Assembly: GCA_009774625.1 (NCBI GenBank)
Contig: VSOB01000018.1
Coordinates: 1-49,567 of the forward strand
Source of the DNA: Lachnospiraceae bacterium
GTDB taxonomy: Bacteria; Bacillota; Clostridia; Lachnospirales; Lachnospiraceae
Length of the DNA stretch: 49,567 bases
Direction of reading: 5' to 3'
Below are positions 7,624 to 15,508 of this stretch, piece by piece. Numbering within the stretch: the stretch's first letter is position 1; each line of letters starts with the position of its first letter. The translations under genes and the position numbers were made by a program. The notes under the pieces were generated by a model, which made no database searches, had not been told where the DNA came from, and worked only from the letters and a program-made list of their open reading frames with translations.

Positions 7624-8031
7624 TTGGCATACGATCATGGTGCATTCCGTGTGAGGAATCTTGAAGAAGCGATTCGTTTTTATACAGATAAGCTGGGATT
7701 TACGTTTTTATTTTATGTGAACCCGGAAGGACAGGGCGGGGAAAGAGGTGCCTTTCTTGATTATAACGGGGCGCGTCTGGAATTGATCGAAACAATAGGC
7801 ACTGCCTATCAGCCGGTCAGGCCGGAGCCGCCTTTTTGCCCGCATCTTTGCTTTGAGACAGACGATATGGATAAGGTGATCCGTACACTGGAAGAAAATC
7901 ATATTGAAATCCTGGATGGACCCAATGAGATAGCTGGTTCCGAGAGGTGGATTTATTTTACGGATCCGGATTTGAATGTTCTTGAATACATAGTCTGGCT
8001 TGATAAAAAGAAAAGCAGCGAAAACCAATAA
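7624..8031 (+). CDS. Glyoxalase/VOC superfamily protein (lactoylglutathione lyase-like)
   Basis: The 135-residue product is one VOC unit made of two beta-alpha-beta-beta-beta halves. The four metal-ligand positions of glyoxalase I are all present: His in YDHGAFRV (H5), Glu in ARLELIE, His in CPHLCFE and Glu in VLEYIVW. The sequence ERWIYFTDPDLNVLEYI is typical of lactoylglutathione lyase and related epimerases or dioxygenases. Methylglyoxal detoxification is therefore the likely role, though VOC enzymes vary in substrate. The start is TTG at 7624, with GAGAGGAG about nine bases upstream; no in-frame ATG lies nearby. A TATAAT at 7573-7578 could be the -10 of its promoter, without a clear -35. 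A strong terminator follows the gene. Confidence 0.85.
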   Translation: MAYDHGAFRVRNLEEAIRFYTDKLGFTFLFYVNPEGQGGERGAFLDYNGARLELIETIGTAYQPVRPEPPFCPHLCFETDDMDKVIRTLEENHIEILDGPNEIAGSERWIYFTDPDLNVLEYIVWLDKKKSSENQ

Positions 8032-8037
8032 ACGCAT

Positions 8038-8080
8038 AAAAACAGAGAGCGGCACCGGGCCGGGGCCGCTCTCTGTTTTT
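8038..8080. terminator. Bidirectional terminator
   Basis: A 16-bp perfect stem (8038-8053 with 8065-8080) with a GC-rich core, A run on the left and T run on the right. It sits between the convergent VOC and lipoprotein genes and can serve both. Confidence 0.92.
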
Positions 8081-8147
8081 AGTATGCATGACAATAGAAA
8101 GTTCGGGAAGCGTGCTTTTTATTATATAGTATGATAGATACCGGCTG

Positions 8148-8741
8148 TTATTCGGCAGATTCTTCCGATTCTTCTGCCCCGGTATCATCTTCGCCGGACT
8201 CCGGTGCCTCTTCATCAGGAGTCTCTTCCTGATCCTGCTCAGGAGCCTCGTCCGGTGTCTCTTCATCACTTTCGTGGATGATGGTGATGGATTCATCTTC
8301 CGGCAGATCTCCCTGTAAAATGGTGCCGATGTAATCCAGGCGTTTGAAAGCACGGCTGTAATACTCCAGTGCAGCATCCACCAACTGTGGATCATAGTCC
8401 TCCGGATTGTCAAATGCCTGATGATACAGGGAAACAGATTTGGAAAGGTTGGCGCTGGCATCATCTGCCAGTTCTTCAATATTGGCAAATTGCTCCGGTA
8501 CCTCCAGGTTCCCCATTGCCACAAAGGCGGCATCCATTTCATCCAGATAACCCAAAAGCTCCTGTGTCCGGGTTTCGGACTCCAGATCAATATTTTCAAT
8601 CGCAGAAACCAGATCATCAATGGTAGTGGTGAATTCTGTCATTTCTGATTTGTATTGTTCCAGATCATCGTCTTTTTTTCCACAGCCGGTCAACACTGCG
8701 GCAAACAGAAAGGCTGCAAGCAGAAACCAGGTTTTTTTCAT
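8148..8741 (-). CDS. Lipoprotein with acidic tail, unknown function
   Basis: Start chosen at ATG 8741, because GGAGG lies six bases upstream and the protein then begins MKKTWFLLAAFLFAAVLTGC, a classic lipoprotein signal with Cys20 as the lipidated residue. An in-frame ATG at 8783 has a weaker site and would bury the signal. The mature part (about residues 21-155) is helical and four-helix-bundle-like. The last 40 residues are nearly all Glu, Asp, Pro, Ser and Thr, probably unstructured. The length is 197 residues. Such small helical lipoproteins are frequent in Lachnospiraceae, but I know of no function. It is divergent from metH, with its own promoter, and shares a terminator with the VOC gene. 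Confidence 0.8.
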   Translation of the reverse strand: MKKTWFLLAAFLFAAVLTGCGKKDDDLEQYKSEMTEFTTTIDDLVSAIENIDLESETRTQELLGYLDEMDAAFVAMGNLEVPEQFANIEELADDASANLSKSVSLYHQAFDNPEDYDPQLVDAALEYYSRAFKRLDYIGTILQGDLPEDESITIIHESDEETPDEAPEQDQEETPDEEAPESGEDDTGAEESEESAE

Positions 8742-8798
8742 ACAGGACCTCCGGCGGATATGGGAATCCGTTTCCTTTTCCATAAAATACCTCTTATC

Positions 8799-8827
8799 AA
8801 TTTATCACATTCAATAGATGAAAGCAA
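8799..8827 (-). promoter_or_regulatory. Promoter for the lipoprotein gene
   Basis: On the minus strand TTGCTT (8827-8822) and TAAATT (8804-8799) are 17 bases apart, about 58 bases before ATG 8741. Confidence 0.4.
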
Positions 8828-8859
8828 CAAAAAGTGAACAGCAAGGATATAAAAATAAA

Positions 8860-8888
8860 TTGAGAAATCAAAGAAATCGTGCTATGAT
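8860..8888 (+). promoter_or_regulatory. Promoter for metH
   Basis: TTGAGA (8860-8865) and TATGAT (8883-8888) are 17 bases apart. The leader to ATG 8970 is about 75 bases, too short for a SAM (S-box) or cobalamin riboswitch, and I see no such fold. Confidence 0.65.
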
Positions 8889-8969
8889 TAAATGCATGTA
8901 TCATCTATCAACCAGTATAAACAAAGAATGTGGGAATCATACATGGATGAAAGCCGGAAAGGATAACAG

Positions 8970-11459
8970 ATGACAAAAAAAGAATTTCGGACGTTATGCA
9001 GAGAAAAAATTGTCTGTCTGGACGGCGCCACAGGCTCCAATCTGATCAAAAGAGGGATGCCTGCGGGAGTCTGCCCGGAACGCTGGATTCTGGAGCATCC
9101 GCAAATCATAACGAAACTGCAGCAGGAATATATACAGGCAGGCAGTCATATTGTCTATGCGCCTACCTTTACAAGCAATCGGATCAAACTGGCAGAATAC
9201 GGCCTGGCAGACCGGATCGGAGAAATCAATCGGAAGCTGGTATCTCTGTCGCGGGAAGCGGTCGGCGGCAATGCTTATGTGGCTGGTGATCTGACGATGA
9301 CCGGACGCCAGTTGGCGCCAATGGGAACGCTGGAATTTGAAGAACTGATTGAAATTTATAAAGAACAGATCAGGTATTGTGTGGAGGCCGGAGTGGATCT
9401 TTTTGTGGTGGAAACCATGATGAGCCTGCAGGAATCCAGAGCAGCGCTGATTGCGGTGAAAGAGGTTTGTGATCTGCCTGTGATGGTGACGATGACTTTT
9501 GAAACAGACGGCCGGAGTCTGTTTGGCACGGATGCGGTCACTGCGGCGGTGGTGCTGGAGCATTTGGGAGCAGACGCCGTTGGCGCCAACTGTTCCACCG
9601 GGCCGGATCAGATGGCAGAGGTAATCCGGGCGATGGCAGAGGTGACGACGGTGCCGCTGATTGCCAAGCCCAATGCGGGTCTGCCTTCTCTGGCGGCGGA
9701 TGGCAGTACCGTTTATGATATGGATGCGGAAACGTTCGGAAAAGAAATGACCGGGCTTGTCCGGGCAGGCGCTTCCATACTGGGCGGCTGCTGCGGCACA
9801 GATCCGGAATATATAAAAGAGCTGGTAAACTGTACAAAAGATATGAAAGTACAGACCAGGCAAAAGAAGGCGGTGCGGTATCTGACCAGTGAGCGGAGGA
9901 CTCTTTCCTTTGGATTGGAGGATACATTTATCGTAGTGGGAGAGCGGATCAATCCCACAGGCAAGAAAAGGCTGCAGGAAAAGCTGCGGGAAGGCGATCT
10001 GGATCTGGTGCTTGGTTTTGCCCAGGAGCAGGAGGCCTGCGGGGCAGAGGTGCTGGACATCAATATGGGTATGAGCGGCATTGACGAAAAGGAGATGATG
10101 CTGCAGGCCATTACAGAGATGGGAGGCGTGACTTCTCTGCCCCTGTCCATAGATTCCAGCCATGTGGATGTACTGGAGGCGGCGCTGCGGCGATATCCGG
10201 GCCGGGCGCTGATCAATTCTATTTCCATGGAATCAGAAAAATTCGAAAAACTGCTGCCCATTGCGAAAAAATACGGCGCTATGTTTATTCTGCTTCCTCT
10301 TTCGGATGCGGGACTTCCCAAGAACCAGGAAGAAAAGATACAGATTATCCGTCAGATTACAGAGCGTGCCTGTGCCTTGGGCATGGAAAAAGAAGATATC
10401 ATTGTGGACGGGCTAGTGACTACGGTGGGAGCCAATCCCGGAGCGGCACTGGAAACTCTGGAAACCATACGTTACTGCAGGGCAAACGGACTGGCTACTA
10501 TTTGCGGTCTGTCCAATATTTCGTTTGGACTGCCGGAGCGGAGCTTTGTCAATACGGCTTTTCTGACAATGGCCATACAGGCAGGACTGACGATGGCCAT
10601 AGCCAATCCGTCGCAGGAGCTGCTGCGTAACTGTGCGCTGGCCTCGGATCTGCTGCTTTGTAAAGACGGAGCCGATCTGCGCTATATTAACCGGATGGAA
10701 GAATGGAGGGCACAGCAGCCTGAGGAAAAGACAGGTACGGGGCAGGGCAGAGAAAGCGGCTTGGTAAGTAAGGGCAGCGGGAGAAACAAAACTTCTGCCA
10801 CAGAATCAGAACAGGCAGTGATGGCATCCGATGCACTTGGCAAAGTTAACAAAGCTGTGATAAAGGGCAATCAGAGAAATGTGACTGAACTGGCAAAAGC
10901 GGCTCTGGACGAAGGGAAAACGGCAAAAGAGATATTGGATCTGGCCCTTCTGCCCGGTATCAACCGGGTGGGAGAGCTGTTTGACCAGGGAAAATATTTT
11001 CTGCCCCAGTTGATTGCAGGCGCAGAGGCTATGAAAACCGCCGTTTCCTATCTGGAACCGATGCTGATGGATGCAGGGGACCGGGAGGCGCTGCCTACCA
11101 TTGTGATCGCTACGGTAAAAGGGGATATCCATGATATCGGCAAGAATCTGGTGGCACTGATGCTGAAAAACCACGGGTTTCAGGTGATCGATCTGGGCAA
11201 GGATGTGCCCAGAGAGGTGATTGTGGAGACGGCCATCCGGCATCAGGCAGAGATCATCGCCCTGTCGGCGCTGATGACTACTACCATGCAGGAGATGCGT
11301 CATGTGATCGCCTATGCCAGAGAGCAGGGCTGCAAAGCCAAAATTATCATCGGCGGAGCGGTGATTACCCAGGAATATGCGGAGGAGATCGGTGCGGACG
11401 GATATTCCAAAGATGCGGCAGAGGCGGTGAAGCTGACGCAGAGGATATTGGGATTATAA
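8970..11459 (+). CDS. metH: Cobalamin-dependent methionine synthase without the reactivation domain
   Basis: The enzyme moves a methyl group from methyl-tetrahydrofolate through cobalamin to homocysteine. Domains in order: homocysteine methyltransferase barrel (about 1-290) with zinc-binding Cys208 (GANCSTGP) and Cys274-Cys275 (GGCCGT); pterin-binding barrel (about 315-570, opening with VVGERINPTGKK); a low-complexity linker (about 575-620); the helical cobalamin cap (about 630-700); and the B12 Rossmann domain with D719-x-H721-x-x-G724 (GDIHDIG). The protein ends there at 829 residues, against about 1,200 for full MetH. The C-terminal AdoMet-binding reactivation domain is absent, as in many Clostridia, so another protein must repair oxidised cob(II)alamin. 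It lies 40 bases before an acetolactate synthase gene and may be co-transcribed with it. fhs and folD further right feed the same C1 pool. Confidence 0.93.
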   Translation: MTKKEFRTLCREKIVCLDGATGSNLIKRGMPAGVCPERWILEHPQIITKLQQEYIQAGSHIVYAPTFTSNRIKLAEYGLADRIGEINRKLVSLSREAVGGNAYVAGDLTMTGRQLAPMGTLEFEELIEIYKEQIRYCVEAGVDLFVVETMMSLQESRAALIAVKEVCDLPVMVTMTFETDGRSLFGTDAVTAAVVLEHLGADAVGANCSTGPDQMAEVIRAMAEVTTVPLIAKPNAGLPSLAADGSTVYDMDAETFGKEMTGLVRAGASILGGCCGTDPEYIKELVNCTKDMKVQTRQKKAVRYLTSERRTLSFGLEDTFIVVGERINPTGKKRLQEKLREGDLDLVLGFAQEQEACGAEVLDINMGMSGIDEKEMMLQAITEMGGVTSLPLSIDSSHVDVLEAALRRYPGRALINSISMESEKFEKLLPIAKKYGAMFILLPLSDAGLPKNQEEKIQIIRQITERACALGMEKEDIIVDGLVTTVGANPGAALETLETIRYCRANGLATICGLSNISFGLPERSFVNTAFLTMAIQAGLTMAIANPSQELLRNCALASDLLLCKDGADLRYINRMEEWRAQQPEEKTGTGQGRESGLVSKGSGRNKTSATESEQAVMASDALGKVNKAVIKGNQRNVTELAKAALDEGKTAKEILDLALLPGINRVGELFDQGKYFLPQLIAGAEAMKTAVSYLEPMLMDAGDREALPTIVIATVKGDIHDIGKNLVALMLKNHGFQVIDLGKDVPREVIVETAIRHQAEIIALSALMTTTMQEMRHVIAYAREQGCKAKIIIGGAVITQEYAEEIGADGYSKDAAEAVKLTQRILGL

Positions 11460-11499
11460 GGAGCAGTCAATTCAATATAGAAGAACAGGAGACAAAAAC

Positions 11500-13116
11500 A
11501 TGACAGGAGCAGATGCAATCATCAAATGTCTGGAAGCGGAAGGCGTGGATATGGTATTCGGCTATCCGGGAGTGGCGATTTGCCCGTTTTATAACAGTAT
11601 CTTACATTCTTCCATCCGGAGCATTCTGATCCGGACGGAACAGAATGCGGCGCATGCGGCAAGCGGGCTGGCCAGAGTGACAGGGAAAGTTGGTGTATGC
11701 GCGGTAACAAGCGGGCCTGGAGCAACCAATCTGCTTACCGGAATAGCCACAGCCTTTGCGGACAGTATCCCCCTTGTATGTATTACGGGACAGGTCAGCA
11801 GTGAACTGATCGGCTCTGATGTATTTCAGGAGGCAGATGTGACCGGAGCTGCGGAATCCTTTGTAAAATACAGCTATCTTGTCCGGGATGCAAATGAGAT
11901 CCCACGTATTTTTAAAGAAGCATTTCATATTGCTTCCACAGGGCGAAGAGGGCCGGTGCTGATCGATGTCCCGATTGATGTACAAAATGCTTCCATTTCC
12001 CGGTTTAAATATCCGGAAGAAGTGAATCTGCGGACGTATAAACCTACGGTAAAAGGCCATGTGGTGCAGATTCAAAAGGTGATCAAAGAGCTGGAAAAGG
12101 CAAAGCGGCCTATCATCTGTGCAGGCGGCGGCGTACTTTTAAGCGGTGCGCAGCAGGAACTGCAGGAGTTTGCAGCACACTACCGGGTGCCGGTGGTTTC
12201 TACCATGATGGGGATCGGGGTTATGCCTACAGAGCATCCCATGTATTATGGCATGGTGGGGAATAATGGAAAACCCTGTGCCAACCGTGCCATGAATGAA
12301 TCGGATCTGCTGATTATGGCAGGGGCACGCGTGGCGGACCGTGCGGTGAGCCAGCCTGATCTGATTACGGAAAATAAAGTACTGGTACATATCGATGTGG
12401 ACCCGGCGGAGATCGGCAAAAATGTGGGGCCGACGATCCCGCTGGTAGGGGATATCAAACATATTTTCCAGGAATTTGCCAGTCAGGAGATTTCCTGTGC
12501 CCATGAAGCCTGGATTGAAACGCTGGACGAATACCGGGTGCAGATGGCGCCGAAACGGCATCCTAATCCGGACTATGTGGATCCGGCGGCCCTGATCCGG
12601 ATGCTTTCCGAAAATATGCAGGAGGATGGGATATATGTGGCGGATGTGGGACAGAACCAGATCTGGTCCTGCGGGTATCATATCGTCAGAAAAGGAAAGT
12701 TTCTGACCTCCGGCGGTATGGGGACGATGGGCTATTCCATTCCGGCGGCAATGGGCGCGAAGCTGGGCGATCCTTCCAAACAGGTCATTGCGGTATGCGG
12801 GGACGGCTCTTTCCAGATGTCCATGATGGAGCTGGCAACCATGCGGCAGCATCATGTGCCGGTAAAAATCGTTGTTCTGAAAAACAACTATCTGGGCATG
12901 GTACGGGAATACCAGCATTATACTTATCAGGATCGCTACTCAGTGGTGGATCTTTCCGGCAGCCCGGATCTGGAAAAGCTGGCGGCGGCGTATGATCTGC
13001 CGTTTATCCGCCTTGCGAATATGGACGGGGCACAGGAAGCGCTGGAACGGTTTCTGCAGGAAGATGTCTCCATGCTGATGGAATGTCTGATTGATCCTAT
13101 GGATCTGGTAAAGTAG
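11500..13116 (+). CDS. ilvB: Acetolactate synthase large subunit, first copy
   Basis: This ThDP enzyme makes acetolactate or acetohydroxybutyrate, the first common step of branched-chain amino-acid synthesis. The 538-residue protein has the pyrimidine-binding domain with catalytic Glu47 (IRTEQNAAHAASG), the central domain, and the ThDP/Mg motif GDGSFQMSMMEL and following NN of the pyrophosphate domain. GQVSSELIGSDVFQEAD keeps the usual active-site Gln and Phe. It is shorter and more divergent than the second copy at 22490 (GYPGVAICPFYNS here, GYPGGTILNIYDA there). ACAGGAGAC upstream supports the start. It sits 40 bases after metH and is followed directly by a small-subunit gene, which argues for a biosynthetic acetohydroxyacid synthase rather than a catabolic enzyme. 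Confidence 0.92.
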   Translation: MTGADAIIKCLEAEGVDMVFGYPGVAICPFYNSILHSSIRSILIRTEQNAAHAASGLARVTGKVGVCAVTSGPGATNLLTGIATAFADSIPLVCITGQVSSELIGSDVFQEADVTGAAESFVKYSYLVRDANEIPRIFKEAFHIASTGRRGPVLIDVPIDVQNASISRFKYPEEVNLRTYKPTVKGHVVQIQKVIKELEKAKRPIICAGGGVLLSGAQQELQEFAAHYRVPVVSTMMGIGVMPTEHPMYYGMVGNNGKPCANRAMNESDLLIMAGARVADRAVSQPDLITENKVLVHIDVDPAEIGKNVGPTIPLVGDIKHIFQEFASQEISCAHEAWIETLDEYRVQMAPKRHPNPDYVDPAALIRMLSENMQEDGIYVADVGQNQIWSCGYHIVRKGKFLTSGGMGTMGYSIPAAMGAKLGDPSKQVIAVCGDGSFQMSMMELATMRQHHVPVKIVVLKNNYLGMVREYQHYTYQDRYSVVDLSGSPDLEKLAAAYDLPFIRLANMDGAQEALERFLQEDVSMLMECLIDPMDLVK

Positions 13117-13129
13117 GAGGATGGATGCG

Positions 13130-13606
13130 ATGAAGAGAATATATTCTGTTCTGGTGGAAAACCGTTCCGGCGTACTGTGTAAAGTGGCAGGGCTTTTCTC
13201 CAGAAGAAATTTCAATATTGACAGCCTTGCTGTGGGAGAGACGGATGATCCGGCGGTATCCTGTATGACGATTGTCAGCAGCGGTGACGAGAGAACCATT
13301 GAACAGATCGAAAAGCAACTGAATAAAAAACTGGATATTATCAAAGTAAAAACGTTTGATGAATCTCAGAGCATCAGCCGGGAACTGATGTTGATTAAGG
13401 TAAAGTTCAACAAAGGTAACCGCAGGGATATTATGGAGATCTGTGAGATCATGAAGGCTCAGATCGTGGATATGTCCAAGCATCAGATGATGATACAGAT
13501 CTGTGATGTGCCGGAGAGGACGACGCTTTTGATTACCCTGCTGGCTTCTGTCAGCATCGTGGAGGTGGCAAGAACCGGTACGCTGGCACTGCAGAAATGT
13601 GACTGA
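13130..13606 (+). CDS. ilvN: Acetolactate synthase small (regulatory) subunit, first copy
   Basis: The 158-residue protein carries an N-terminal ACT domain (YSVLVENRSGVLCKVAGLFS, then NFNIDSLAVG) and the C-terminal small-subunit domain (RELMLIKVKF near residue 84). This is the subunit that activates the large subunit and gives feedback inhibition by valine or related end products. Start is taken as ATG 13130: the AGGAGG at 13115-13120 is nine bases away and overlaps the ilvB stop codon, whereas the ATG at 13121 touches it. The tight junction indicates translational coupling with ilvB. A second, clearly different small subunit follows 160 bases later. Confidence 0.92.
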   Translation: MKRIYSVLVENRSGVLCKVAGLFSRRNFNIDSLAVGETDDPAVSCMTIVSSGDERTIEQIEKQLNKKLDIIKVKTFDESQSISRELMLIKVKFNKGNRRDIMEICEIMKAQIVDMSKHQMMIQICDVPERTTLLITLLASVSIVEVARTGTLALQKCD

Positions 13607-13664
13607 GCATATGGCAGATATTTTATAACCCTACATTATGACAGATATTCCGCAGATGCATACG

Positions 13665-13693
13665 TTGACAAGGAAAATTTTTGTTGCTAGAAT
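13665..13693 (+). promoter_or_regulatory. Promoter for ilvN2-ilvC
   Basis: TTGACA (13665-13670) and TAGAAT (13688-13693) are 17 bases apart, near-consensus. The leader of about 65 bases to ATG 13767 contains GGCC repeats but no T-box or convincing attenuator. Confidence 0.8.
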
Positions 13694-13766
13694 GGGTAAC
13701 ATGAGGCCGGGAGGTCTTTGGCCGTGATGACAGGCCGACAGATAAAAGAAAAAGAGGAAGTGGATT

Positions 13767-14264
13767 ATGCATAAAAAAGTATTTCAGCTTCTGGTTGATA
13801 ACACTTCAGGTGTTTTAAGCCGCATTTCAGGTCTTTTCTCAAGGCGGGGTTATAATATTGAAAGCATTACCGCAGGCGTGACTGCGGATCCCAGATTTAC
13901 CCGGATTACCATTGTGGCAAGCGGTGACGATGAGATTCTGGATCAGATTGAGAAACAGGTGGAAAAGCTGGTGGATGTAAGGGACATCCGTGAGCTGAAA
14001 CCTGAGAACAGTGTATATCGCGAACTGGCATTGATTAAAGTGGCAGCCACAGCAGCCCAGAGAGAGGGCGTGATCAGCGTGACGGATATTTTCCGTGCCA
14101 AGATCATTGATGTATGTGCGGAAAGCCTGACCATAGAGCTGACGGGAAATCAGGCCAAGATCGAAGCGTTTTTGAGCCTGCTGGAAGGCTATGAGATTTT
14201 GGAGCTGGCAAGGACGGGAATCGCAGGTCTGGGCCGGGGCGTAGAAAATGTAGTGTATTTTTAA
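13767..14264 (+). CDS. ilvN: Acetolactate synthase small subunit, second copy
   Basis: This 165-residue protein again has an ACT domain (FQLLVDNTSGVLSRISGLFS, RRGYNIESITAG) and the small-subunit C-terminal domain (RELALIKVAATAAQREGV). The ARTGIAGLGRG near the end is the usual IlvH/IlvN ending. It resembles canonical small subunits more than the first copy does, so it may pair with the more canonical large subunit at 22490; this pairing is inference. It has its own strong promoter and lies 58 bases before ilvC, so the two are probably one transcript. AGAGGAAG upstream gives the ribosome site. Confidence 0.92.
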   Translation: MHKKVFQLLVDNTSGVLSRISGLFSRRGYNIESITAGVTADPRFTRITIVASGDDEILDQIEKQVEKLVDVRDIRELKPENSVYRELALIKVAATAAQREGVISVTDIFRAKIIDVCAESLTIELTGNQAKIEAFLSLLEGYEILELARTGIAGLGRGVENVVYF

Positions 14265-14322
14265 AGATTCAATACAAATAAACAGGACGGGACTGTGGAA
14301 CCGGAAACAGGAGGAGAAGAAA

Positions 14323-15339
14323 ATGGCAAATATTTATTATCAGGAGGACTGTAATCTTTCATTGCTGGAAGGCAAGACCATTGCAATTATCGGATACGGC
14401 AGTCAGGGACATGCACATGCGCTGAATCTGAAGGAATCAGGCTGCCATGTGATCATCGGGCTTTATCAGGGCTCCAAGTCATGGAGCAGGGCACAGGAGC
14501 AGGGCTTTGAAGTGTTTACAGCTGCAGAAGCTGCAAAGCAGGCCGATATCATTATGATTCTGATCAACGATGAAAAACAGGCAGAGCTTTATAAAAAGGA
14601 CATTGCGCCTAATCTGGAAGAGGGCAATATGCTGATGTTTGCACATGGTTTCAACATCCATTTCGGATGTATCGTACCTCCTGCCAATGTGGATGTTACC
14701 ATGATCGCTCCCAAAGGACCGGGACATACGGTACGCAGCGAATATCAGGAAGGCAAGGGTGTTCCCTGTCTGGTAGCGGTAGAGCAGGACTTTACAGGAA
14801 AGGCAAAGGATGTGGCGCTGGCTTATGCGCTGGGTATCGGCGGCGCCCGAGCAGGCGTGCTGGAAACTACCTTCCGTACCGAGACGGAAACCGACCTGTT
14901 CGGAGAGCAGGCAGTACTCTGCGGCGGTGTATGCGCATTGATGCAGGCAGGCTTTGAAACACTGGTGGAAGCCGGATATGATCCCAGAAACGCTTACTTT
15001 GAATGTATCCATGAAATGAAACTGATCGTTGATCTGATCTACCAGTCCGGTTTTTCAGGTATGCGGTATTCTATCTCCAATACAGCGGAATACGGCGATT
15101 ATATCACAGGTCCCAAGATCATCACAGAAGATACCAAAAAGGCCATGAAGAAGATCCTTTCCGATATTCAGGACGGAACCTTTGCAAAAGAGTTCCTGCT
15201 GGATATGTCCGATGCAGGAAAGCAGGTACATTTCCGTGCCATGAGAAAACTGGCCAGCGAGCATCCCTCTGAGGTGATCGGTGAGGAGATCAGAAAACTG
15301 TATAGCTGGAGCGATGAGGATAAGCTGATTAACAATTAA
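14323..15339 (+). CDS. ilvC: Ketol-acid reductoisomerase, class I
   Basis: IlvC converts acetolactate to dihydroxyisovalerate by Mg-dependent alkyl shift and NAD(P)H reduction. The 338-residue length is that of short class I enzymes. The Rossmann motif GYGSQG is at residues 24-29. Metal and substrate residues fall in the conserved knotted C-terminal domain (ETETDLFGEQAVLCGG; FECIHEMKLIVDLIY). The cofactor loop reads GLYQGSKSW (46-54): the arginine usual in NADPH enzymes is a tyrosine at 48, but both serines that hold the 2'-phosphate remain. NADPH is still the better guess. A GGAGGAG site precedes the ATG. The gene follows ilvN2 and ends at a strong hairpin. Confidence 0.96.
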   Translation: MANIYYQEDCNLSLLEGKTIAIIGYGSQGHAHALNLKESGCHVIIGLYQGSKSWSRAQEQGFEVFTAAEAAKQADIIMILINDEKQAELYKKDIAPNLEEGNMLMFAHGFNIHFGCIVPPANVDVTMIAPKGPGHTVRSEYQEGKGVPCLVAVEQDFTGKAKDVALAYALGIGGARAGVLETTFRTETETDLFGEQAVLCGGVCALMQAGFETLVEAGYDPRNAYFECIHEMKLIVDLIYQSGFSGMRYSISNTAEYGDYITGPKIITEDTKKAMKKILSDIQDGTFAKEFLLDMSDAGKQVHFRAMRKLASEHPSEVIGEEIRKLYSWSDEDKLINN

Positions 15340-15357
15340 TCCGATTGGAAACGATAA

Positions 15358-15416
15358 CAGAAAACAGCCCTGATTTTCGGTAAGGCGGCCTTGCCGGGAG
15401 TCAGGGCTGTTTTCTG
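15358..15416. terminator. Long hairpin between ilvC and aroC
   Basis: A perfect 16-bp stem (15358-15373 with 15401-15416) with an internal A run and T run. It lies between the convergent ilvC and aroC genes and probably ends both transcripts. Confidence 0.75.
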
Positions 15417-15508
15417 CATGACAATAAAAAGTCTGCGGGATGTGCGTTTATGTTGTATCAAAATTTCTGTATCGGAAAAAGAATGCAGTAATTGGACAGG
15501 ACATTTTC

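Noticed and set aside
8994..10163. Minus-strand frame of 389 codons opposite metH
   Set aside because: The plus strand is unambiguous methionine synthase; the opposite frame is His/Arg/Gln-rich and without family signs.
13694..13766. Possible attenuator or T-box in the ilvN2-ilvC leader
   Set aside because: The leader is about 65 bases, has only short GGCC repeats, no leader peptide rich in Ile/Leu/Val and no T-box sequence.
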